A stretch of 8,049 nucleotides of DNA from DASVFB01 sp036380275 (GTDB lineage: Bacteria > Actinomycetota > Thermoleophilia > Gaiellales > Gaiellaceae), in contig DASVFB010000132.1 of NCBI GenBank assembly GCA_036380275.1, positions 1 through 8,049 on the forward strand. The letters are read 5' to 3'. Shown here piece by piece: positions 1 through 5,718 of the stretch. The translations under genes were made by a program, and so were the position numbers. How positions within the stretch are numbered: position 1 is the first letter of the stretch; every line of letters starts with the position of its first letter. Under the pieces are notes generated by a model. The model saw only the letters and a list, made by a program, of their open reading frames with translations. It made no database searches and was not told the origin of the DNA.

Positions 1-815
1 GCCCACGCGCGCGCGGTGCGCTCGAGCGTCAGGCTCCCGCGGACCGAAGCGCCCGTTGAGACACCCTCGACGCGCCGCGTGGCGCGCACGAGGTCGACGA
101 TCCAGAGCAGTACGAGCTGGTCGACGTACACGTCCTCGACAGCGGCTCTCAGCGTCTCCACGTCGTCCGCGTCGACCCGCGGCTGCAGGCTTGCGATCGG
201 ATGCCCGTGGCGCTGCGCGACGACGATCTCCACCTCTTCGTCGCCGGACGGATAACCGAGCGCCGAGCGCAGCGCGAAGCGGTCGAGCTGCGCCTCGGGA
301 AGTGGGAACGTTCCCTCCTGCTCGATCGGGTTCTCCGTCGCGATGACGAGGAACGGCGCCGGCAGCGGCCGCGTGACTCCGTCGACTGTCACCTGGCCCT
401 CGGCCATTGCCTCGAGTAGCGCCGACTGCGTGCGCGGCATCGCGCGGTTGATCTCGTCGACGAGGACGATGTTCGCGAAGATCGGACCGGCCCGGAACTC
501 GAACTCGCGCGTCTTCTGGTTGTAGATCGCGAGCCCGGTGACGTCGGTCGGCTGGAGGTCGGGCGTGCACTGGATGCGCGCGAACTCGGTCCCGTCGATC
601 GTCTGCGCGATCGAGCGCGCGAGGATCGTCTTCGCGGTCCCCGGCACGTCTTCGAGCAGCACGTGGCCGCCGCTCGCGAGGGCGGAGAGCACGAGTGCGA
701 TCTCGTCGTGCTTGCCCAGAACGACCTGCTCGATGTTGCCGATCAGCCGCGCGGCAACGGCCTGCGCAGAGGCAATGCTGTCCGACTCCTGCGCAATGCG
801 TGGAGCTTCCGCCAT
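1..815 (-). CDS. MoxR-family AAA+ ATPase (C-terminus cut by window edge)
   Basis: The first 271 residues are present, starting at ATG 815-813 (MAEAPRIAQESDS); the stop lies beyond base 1. MoxR proteins are cytoplasmic hexameric AAA+ ATPases of usually about 310-330 residues, thought to act as chaperones that help metal- or cofactor-containing or VWA-domain proteins mature, so only the last 40-60 residues should be missing. Visible motifs: Walker A EDVPGTAKT (55-63; K62, T63), with the Ala before Lys that is common in MoxR; Walker B IVLVDEINRA (116-125; D120, E121); sensor 1 ATENPIEQEGTFPLPEAQLD (159-178), a hallmark of the family, followed by R179 F180; and a sensor 2-like GASVRGSL (255-262; R259), where GASPR is usual. 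It starts 30 bases after the quinoprotein-like gene on the same strand, so co-transcription is likely. An AGGCGG lies rather far upstream of the ATG as a weak ribosome site. The family is certain; the substrate is unknown. MoxR genes often precede DUF58/VWA genes, which would lie off the left edge. Confidence 0.95.
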   Translation of the reverse strand, partial: MAEAPRIAQESDSIASAQAVAARLIGNIEQVVLGKHDEIALVLSALASGGHVLLEDVPGTAKTILARSIAQTIDGTEFARIQCTPDLQPTDVTGLAIYNQKTREFEFRAGPIFANIVLVDEINRAMPRTQSALLEAMAEGQVTVDGVTRPLPAPFLVIATENPIEQEGTFPLPEAQLDRFALRSALGYPSGDEEVEIVVAQRHGHPIASLQPRVDADDVETLRAAVEDVYVDQLVLLWIVDLVRATRRVEGVSTGASVRGSLTLERTARAW

Positions 816-845
816 CGAGTTAACGGTACCGCCTGCGCGCGATGC

Positions 846-3677
846 TCAATTGCGCGGCACGCGCAGCGAAGCCAGATGGCTCGCGGTGCCGCTGCCGAGC
901 TTCGACGGCCACGACGTGAGGTCGACTTTCCCGCCCGGCGTCGCGGCGAAGCTCGAGAAGAAGAGGCGCTTGTTCTGCCAGAAGCCGATCGTCTTGCCGC
1001 GCACCGACGCCGGCAGCGTCATCGAGAAGTTGCCCTTCGCGTCAGGCCAGCGCGCCGAGACGGGCTTCACGACGCTGCCGCCGGCCGCCACCCCCACCGC
1101 AGGCCCTTCGTAGATCGCACCCGGGTACGAGTTGGGCCTGGCGAGCGTGTACGCGGTGCCTGCGCGCAGCTGGATGTCCAGCGTCGCGCTCTGGTTCCGC
1201 TTGAAGTTGGCGACCGTCCCGACGTTGCCGCCGTAGGAGATCTGCCCGAGCGCAACCCCGAGGTTGATGGGGACCGGATCCGTGTCCGTCTCGTCCGAGG
1301 CGTGGAAGAGCGACGTGTAGTGCCCGTTCGCGTCGGTCGGTGACGAGAACGTCCAGAAGTCACGGTCGTTCGTGCGTCCGACGACCACGGCGCCCTGCAC
1401 GGGCTTGCCCGTGATGTCGGTGATCGTGCCGCTGAGCTTGTAGGTGTAGAGGCCGACGACCGGCGGCGCGGTGCCCGCCGAGTTGGTGATCCGGCCCGCG
1501 AGCAGCACGGTTCCATTCGACTGCACCTTCGCGCGCAGCGAGCTCAGGCGATAGCCGACGTTGATTCCCGCGCGCGCGCCCTTCAGCGCATTCTGCTGCG
1601 CGGTCGTCAGCTTGCGGCCGCCGATCTTTGCGCGGTCGACGCCGATGACGCGGACCTCGTGCCGCCCTGGCTCGGTGATGTCGGCCGGATACGAGAAGCC
1701 GCCCTGGGGCCCTGTCGCTGCAGGCAGCGTGAACCCGTCCACCCGGAGCCGCGCCCCGACGACCGGGGACTTGCCGAGGAAGACCTTGCCGAACGCGTAC
1801 TGCCAGTTCGACGTGTTCGGGTTCCACGGGCGGACGACGAGCGCGCGCGGCGCCTTGATCCGCGCCGGGCCGGCGGCTGTCGCGACCGACCGATTGCTCT
1901 GCTCTGCCGCGCGCTGCGGAGCGGCGAGGCTCGCGGGCGTGAACTCCATCGTCGACGTCTGCTCGTCGCCGGCGGTGCTCTGCACACTGCGAAACGAAGG
2001 CGGCAGGTTGTTCGGCGGCGGGAACTCGGTCTTGTCGCCGCCGAGACCGAAGACCATCAGCCCGGGCAGGACGCCGCCGTTCGACGAGGTCGGCGAGCCG
2101 CCGATAGTGATCGCGACGTACTCCTTGCCGGCGACCGAGTAGATCGAAGGCCCGGCTGCGATCTGCCGCCCAGTCTGGAATTTCCAGAGCAGCTTGCCCG
2201 ACTTGAGGTCGAACGCGCGCAGGTTGCCGTCGCCACCGCCGGCGAAGCCGATGCCGCTGGCGGTGATCGACACACCGCCGCGCTCGGGCTCAGGCGTGAG
2301 GAACTTCCAGACGCGCCGTCCTGTGTTCACGTCTATCGCGCTGATCGAGCCGTGGTCGTGCCAGCCCGGGAGGTACTGGCCGAAGTCGCCGTTCTGGAGC
2401 CCGAGGAATATGTCGCCGAGCGCCCGCTTGCGCTTCTTCTGCGTCGGGGTGAGCTTCTTCTGGATCATCACGCTCGCCGTCTCGGCCGCGGCGTTGAAGA
2501 TGTAGTTCGTCTTCGGGTCGTATGCCGCCGGCGAGAAGTTGAGGCCGCCGATCGAGCCGGGGTACACGACAACGGGCTTGCCCGGCTGCAGCGGCGGGTG
2601 CTCGGTGCGGTCGATCACCTTCACGCGCTGGTAGATCGGCCGCCCGGTCGTGGCGTCGTAGCAAAACCAGACCCCTTCCATCGTCGCGACCGAGACGACG
2701 CGGCGCTTCTTGCCGCCGACCTTGCCGTCGTAGACGAGCGGCGGCTGCGCAGTGTCGTACGACCATTCGTTGTGGGCCATCTGCTGCTGCCACCACTTCA
2801 GCTTCCCGGTGCGCAGGTCCACGGCGATCAGCGAGTCGGTGCGGGGGGCCGAACCGGGCCGCCACGCGGGGAAGTACAGCGGCGTCGCCGAGCCGGTGCC
2901 GTAATAGACCGTGTTCGTCTTGGTGTCGATCGTCACCGGCGTCCATGTCACGCCGCCGCCGACGATCCGGCTCACCTTGCGCCAGCTCGTCCCGGAGGGC
3001 GGGATCGACCACACTGGGTTCGCCCACGCCGGCGACAAGTCGCTCGTCTTGAACGCCATGACGAAGCCGCGCACACCGTACTCGGAGCCCGCGGCGCCCG
3101 TGATCACGCGGTGCTTGGCGCAGATGGGGGCGCTGGTCTCGGAGTAGCCGTAGCGCGTCGCGGCGCCGGGGACTGCACTCGAGATCGGCACGCGCTTGAT
3201 CACGTCGCCTGTCTGTTGATTGAGCATCGTGATCGTCATGTCGATGTTCAGCACGAACACCTTCCCGTCGCAGACCGCGACGCCGCGGTTCGCGACGATG
3301 CCCGCCTTGTTGAACACGGCGATCTGCTCCGGGTACCACTTCCAGATCACCTTCCCCGAAGTCGCGTCGAGCGCGTACGTCTTCCCTTCACCCGTCGTGA
3401 CGTACATGCGGTCGCCGATGACGACGGGGTACGACTGCTGGCCGAGCCGCGCGATCGGGTCGACCGTGCGGAAGTTCAGCGTAAAGATCCGGCCCATCTG
3501 ATCGACGTTGCTCTTGTCGATCAGCGTCAGCGACGAGTAGCGCTGGTTGTCAGGCGTGTTCCCCCAGCCGCTCCAGCCGACGTCGCCGCTCGCCCCGCTG
3601 CCGCCCGCTGCCAACGTCAAGGCCACGGCGGTCGCCAACGCCATGAGAACTGGCCACGACGCCCTAGCCCGGCTCAT
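846..3677 (-). CDS. Secreted quinoprotein (PQQ alcohol dehydrogenase-like) beta-propeller with long C-terminal Ig-like extension; probably not a classical dehydrogenase
   Basis: 943 residues. A Sec-type signal peptide is seen (1 to about 30: basic start, hydrophobic core, small residues), without a twin-arginine motif. Residues 35-545 are a propeller of the methanol/ethanol quinoprotein family: the opening WSGWGNTPDNQRYSSL (35-50), the blade motif GSEYGVRGFVMAF (197-209) and W-type motifs such as YALDATSGKVIW (101-112), IAVDLRTGKLKW (284-295), SAIDVNTGRRVW (446-457) and RAFDLKSGKLLW (487-498). Against family knowledge, the metal ligand Glu (E199) and stacking Trp (W245) are kept, but the catalytic Asp of the WDY(D/A) motif is Ser306 (WSYD), the Asn of GTGN is Ser263, the Arg/Lys of the (N/D)RNG motif is Met333, and the vicinal Cys pair is Ala125-Gly126. 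There is no CxxCH heme motif. Residues 560-610 are a linker. About 612-705 and 742-795 look like CarboxypepD_reg/Ig-like domains, and the rest is beta-rich and unassigned. AGGATGG lies about 10 bases before the ATG and supports this start. It likely acts outside the membrane as a binding or structural propeller, or with altered chemistry. Confidence 0.88.
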   Translation of the reverse strand: MSRARASWPVLMALATAVALTLAAGGSGASGDVGWSGWGNTPDNQRYSSLTLIDKSNVDQMGRIFTLNFRTVDPIARLGQQSYPVVIGDRMYVTTGEGKTYALDATSGKVIWKWYPEQIAVFNKAGIVANRGVAVCDGKVFVLNIDMTITMLNQQTGDVIKRVPISSAVPGAATRYGYSETSAPICAKHRVITGAAGSEYGVRGFVMAFKTSDLSPAWANPVWSIPPSGTSWRKVSRIVGGGVTWTPVTIDTKTNTVYYGTGSATPLYFPAWRPGSAPRTDSLIAVDLRTGKLKWWQQQMAHNEWSYDTAQPPLVYDGKVGGKKRRVVSVATMEGVWFCYDATTGRPIYQRVKVIDRTEHPPLQPGKPVVVYPGSIGGLNFSPAAYDPKTNYIFNAAAETASVMIQKKLTPTQKKRKRALGDIFLGLQNGDFGQYLPGWHDHGSISAIDVNTGRRVWKFLTPEPERGGVSITASGIGFAGGGDGNLRAFDLKSGKLLWKFQTGRQIAAGPSIYSVAGKEYVAITIGGSPTSSNGGVLPGLMVFGLGGDKTEFPPPNNLPPSFRSVQSTAGDEQTSTMEFTPASLAAPQRAAEQSNRSVATAAGPARIKAPRALVVRPWNPNTSNWQYAFGKVFLGKSPVVGARLRVDGFTLPAATGPQGGFSYPADITEPGRHEVRVIGVDRAKIGGRKLTTAQQNALKGARAGINVGYRLSSLRAKVQSNGTVLLAGRITNSAGTAPPVVGLYTYKLSGTITDITGKPVQGAVVVGRTNDRDFWTFSSPTDANGHYTSLFHASDETDTDPVPINLGVALGQISYGGNVGTVANFKRNQSATLDIQLRAGTAYTLARPNSYPGAIYEGPAVGVAAGGSVVKPVSARWPDAKGNFSMTLPASVRGKTIGFWQNKRLFFSSFAATPGGKVDLTSWPSKLGSGTASHLASLRVPRN

Positions 3678-3723
3678 TCCGCGACCATCCTACCCTCGGA
3701 ATCGAATGGTGGATAGACCCGGA

Positions 3724-4674
3724 TTAGTCAGGTGGTGTGACCGTCACAGGCGCGTTGAATCGGCTGTAGACCTCGCGCATGAAGTGCGCCGTGGCGTGCA
3801 TCCGTAGCTCGAGGACGCGCGTCGTGTCCTTGTCGATCAGCAACTCGTACCAGCCGGGCGTCTTCGGGTCGAAGAACGACACTTGCCAGGCTGACTTCGA
3901 GTCGTCGAGGAGATACGCGTTCCTCCAGGACCGCCAGAAAGGCGTCGGCTGGTGGATCGGCGTCTGCGCAGACTCTTCCCACTTGCCGCCCGGGAGCTTG
4001 TCCCAGCGGCGGTCGCCGATGATCACTGCCGATGATCCGTTCTTGACCTGGTACTTCAGCCGGTTCGGCGCAACAAGCGTCCAGCGGGTGAAAAGCGATT
4101 GCCCCGGTCCCGACGCGAGCCAGTCACGCACGGCGACGCTTCGCAATCCTCGAAACTCGCGTGTTGCGCGTGCCACGATCGCCGATGCATCGGCAGGCGG
4201 CCACGTTCGAGGCATCGGAACTCGCCACGTCGTCGTCCCGCTGTCGCGTTTCATCGCGACCTCGACGATCTTCGGCGGCGAGACCGACTTCACGCTTGCG
4301 TCGTAGCAGCCCGCGCCGCACGGCACGCCTGCCGCTTCGCGCCGGCCCACGCGAAACGACACGTTCAGGCCGCTGACGCCTTCGCCCTGTCCGCCGAGGA
4401 CGGACGCTTGCAGCTTCAGCTTCCGCCCGGGGACGACTCCGAGCGCGAGCACGTCATGGCCGTCGGGACGACTGAAGGTGACTGCTCCAGGCGGCGGCGA
4501 AGGGAACCCTGACGTCGCCGGCGATACCGTCCTGCTCGGTGCCGGCGTGTTCGTCGCGCCGGCTGGGCCGGGCGTGCGGTGCGCGAGCACGGCGACGATC
4601 ACGACGGCGGCGACGCCGAGCGCGAGCGCGCCGAGCGCGGCCGTCAGGCGAAGCCAGACGCCTGTGTCAGACAT
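3724..4674 (-). CDS. Membrane-anchored protein with CopC/YtkA-like beta-sandwich and LolA-like domain
   Basis: 316 residues from ATG 4674-4672. This start overlaps the tatC stop as ATGTCTGA and suggests translational coupling; a GTG 21 bases upstream (4695) is in frame but has no ribosome site and overlaps tatC further. Residues 8-31 form one hydrophobic segment (signal anchor or uncleaved signal), then a Thr/Pro/Ser-rich linker (33-63). Residues about 65-155 form a beta-sandwich-like region with CGAGCY (119-124), reminiscent of the CopC/YtkA-type extracellular domain found at the end of CopC/CopD-like proteins in high-GC actinobacteria. Residues about 160-316 look like a LolA/LppX-type lipoprotein-carrier fold: FRGLRSVAVRDW (174-185), IIGDRRWDKLPGGKW (218-232), SFFDPKTPGWYELLIDKDT (266-284) and ATAHFMREVYSRFN (294-307). 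The fold calls are by pattern only. It ends 46 bases before the quinoprotein-like gene. The role is unknown; binding of a lipid or hydrophobic ligand, or of copper through the domain's relatives, is speculative. No His/Met-rich copper site is obvious. Confidence 0.8.
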   Translation of the reverse strand: MSDTGVWLRLTAALGALALGVAAVVIVAVLAHRTPGPAGATNTPAPSRTVSPATSGFPSPPPGAVTFSRPDGHDVLALGVVPGRKLKLQASVLGGQGEGVSGLNVSFRVGRREAAGVPCGAGCYDASVKSVSPPKIVEVAMKRDSGTTTWRVPMPRTWPPADASAIVARATREFRGLRSVAVRDWLASGPGQSLFTRWTLVAPNRLKYQVKNGSSAVIIGDRRWDKLPGGKWEESAQTPIHQPTPFWRSWRNAYLLDDSKSAWQVSFFDPKTPGWYELLIDKDTTRVLELRMHATAHFMREVYSRFNAPVTVTPPD

Positions 4675-5437
4675 CCGTCGCCGCTTCGGGCGCACGCGCC
4701 CGCAGCCAGCGCGGCTCGAAGAACGACGCGAGCCCGATCGAAAGGGCGTACAGCGTGATCAGCGTGACGACCGAGAGAGCCGTCGACACCGGATCGACCC
4801 CAGGCAGGAGCACCCCGAGCGCGGTCATGGCGAAGATCCCCATACGCCAGCTGGCTCGTAGGCGCGCCGCCGAGAGGATGCGCAGCCGCACCAGACCGAG
4901 CACGAACACCGGCACCTCGAACGCGAGCGCGACGGCGAGGAGCAGGAACGACGTGAACGCGTAGTAGTCGCGCGCGCGCACGATGATGTTGAAGTGCGAT
5001 GAGTCGTAGCTCGTCAGGAAGTGCACGGCCGCTGGGAGGATGAGCCAGTAGCCGAACGCGAGCCCCGCGAGACCGAGGGCGGTGGCGAACGCGACGAGCG
5101 CGGCCATCGAGCGCTGGTACCGCTCCTCGAACGCGGGCGCGAGGAACGCCCACAGCTGCCAGAAGATGATCGGCAGCGCGATCAGCAGCGCCGCGTAGAA
5201 GCTCACCATGATCGACGTCGTGAACGGCTCGAGCACGCCGAATGTCGTCGGTGGCCGCTTGTCCACCGGGAGAGGCCGGTTCAGCCACTCGAGCAGCCGT
5301 CCGTGGAATGCGTACGTCACGGCGAACGCCGTCGCGACCGCGACCAGGCAGATGATCAGCCGCGTGCGGAGCTCGCCGAGGTGTTCGACGAGCGAGGCTT
5401 CCTCACCGTGGCGCAGGCGCCGCGGAAACAGGCTCAT
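4667..5437 (-). CDS. tatC: Sec-independent protein translocase subunit TatC
   Basis: 256 residues, a normal TatC length. TatC is the membrane receptor that recognises twin-arginine signal peptides of folded proteins and recruits TatA. Family signatures are visible: the N-terminal cytoplasmic HLGELRTR (19-26; E22, as in the HLxELRxR motif), FWQLWAFLAPAFEERY (92-107), whose Glu (104/105) corresponds to the signal-peptide-binding Glu of E. coli TatC, and AFEVPVF (172-178; E174) on a membrane segment. The hydrophobic segments (about 26-43, 72-95, 113-137, 158-182, 197-212, 217-240) fit six transmembrane helices. The start ATG lies 3 bases after the tatA stop, so the two are very probably co-transcribed and perhaps translationally coupled; no strong ribosome site is visible. 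Its stop is overlapped by the start of the next gene. The cytoplasmic tail is short. Confidence 0.97.
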   Translation of the reverse strand: MSLFPRRLRHGEEASLVEHLGELRTRLIICLVAVATAFAVTYAFHGRLLEWLNRPLPVDKRPPTTFGVLEPFTTSIMVSFYAALLIALPIIFWQLWAFLAPAFEERYQRSMAALVAFATALGLAGLAFGYWLILPAAVHFLTSYDSSHFNIIVRARDYYAFTSFLLLAVALAFEVPVFVLGLVRLRILSAARLRASWRMGIFAMTALGVLLPGVDPVSTALSVVTLITLYALSIGLASFFEPRWLRARAPEAATDV

Positions 5438-5440
5438 CGG

Positions 5441-5647
5441 CTACGAGGTAGGTGGCGTGGGCGGCGGAGTCTCGTCGCCGGCCTTCGGCGGCAACTCGGC
5501 CTTCTCGTCATGGCCCGTGACCGAGTCCTTGAACTCGCGCATTCCGCGACCGAGCGAACGTCCGATCTCGGGGAGCCGCTTCGGCCCGAATACGAGCAAC
5601 GCCACGATCAAGATGATGATGAGGCCCGAGATTCCGATCTCCGGCAT
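5441..5647 (-). CDS. tatA: Sec-independent protein translocase subunit TatA
   Basis: 68 residues with the full TatA layout: a short N-terminal transmembrane helix (about 4-20), the hinge FGPKRLPEIGRSLG (20-33), an amphipathic helix (about 24-42; REFKDSV) and an unstructured Pro/Thr-rich acidic tail (49-68). TatA oligomerises to make the passage for folded Tat substrates, working with TatC. It is shorter than a typical TatB, so TatA is preferred; no second tatA/tatB-type gene is in the window. It is the first gene of the minus-strand run (tatA, tatC, CopC/LolA-like, quinoprotein-like, moxR-like) and lies 71 bases from the divergent propeller gene. The ATG at 5647-5645 has no clear Shine-Dalgarno sequence. 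Confidence 0.96.
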   Translation of the reverse strand: MPEIGISGLIIILIVALLVFGPKRLPEIGRSLGRGMREFKDSVTGHDEKAELPPKAGDETPPPTPPTS

Positions 5648-5718
5648 GAATCAAGCGTAGCGGGTTCGGGAGAAAGCGGCCCGTGCTCTCCGGGCCAGAG
5701 CGTCTATAGCCTGTTGCC
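5648..5718. promoter_or_regulatory. Divergent promoter region between tatA and the TolB-like propeller gene
   Basis: This 71-base spacer carries the start signals for both directions. CTATAG at 5704-5709 is palindromic: on the plus strand it gives TATAGC (5705-5710), on the minus strand TATAGA (5708-5703), each a plausible -10 hexamer. No convincing -35 is seen for either. The plus-strand -10 is only 8 bases from the GTG start at 5719, which suggests a leaderless mRNA. The minus transcript would have a leader of about 50 bases ahead of tatA. An inverted repeat is listed separately. Promoter calls are by eye and untested. Confidence 0.45.
5678..5701. repeat. Overlapping inverted repeats in the tatA divergent region
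   Basis: GGCCCG (5678-5683) pairs with CGGGCC (5691-5696) across a 7-base loop. A second arm pair, GCTCT (5685-5689) and AGAGC (5697-5701), overlaps the first, so the two stems cannot form together. The element is upstream of the plus-strand -10 and inside the putative tatA leader. It may be a regulator operator or an RNA fold; a chance occurrence in GC-rich DNA cannot be excluded. Confidence 0.4.

Noticed and set aside
2290..3339. 349-codon minus-strand frame inside the quinoprotein-like gene in another phase
   Set aside because: It is Arg-rich and shifted relative to a clear family gene; a compositional shadow.
3585..3677. Tat signal peptide on the quinoprotein-like protein, suggested by nearby tat genes
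   Set aside because: The N-terminus reads MSRARASWPV with no consecutive Arg-Arg, so Sec export is more likely.
846..3677. Cytochrome c domain on the quinoprotein-like protein (quinohemoprotein)
   Set aside because: No CxxCH motif is present; only three cysteines are seen, at 136, 186 and 339.
1659..3716. 685-codon open frame on the plus strand opposite the quinoprotein-like gene
   Set aside because: It is Arg/Asp/Val-rich with no recognisable domain, and mirrors a gene with clear family motifs. Long antisense frames are expected in GC-rich DNA.
4675..4695. Upstream GTG start for the CopC/LolA-like gene
   Set aside because: It lacks a ribosome site, adds an Arg/Lys-rich heptapeptide and overlaps tatC more. 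The ATG at 4674 gives the usual stop-start overlap and a normal signal anchor.
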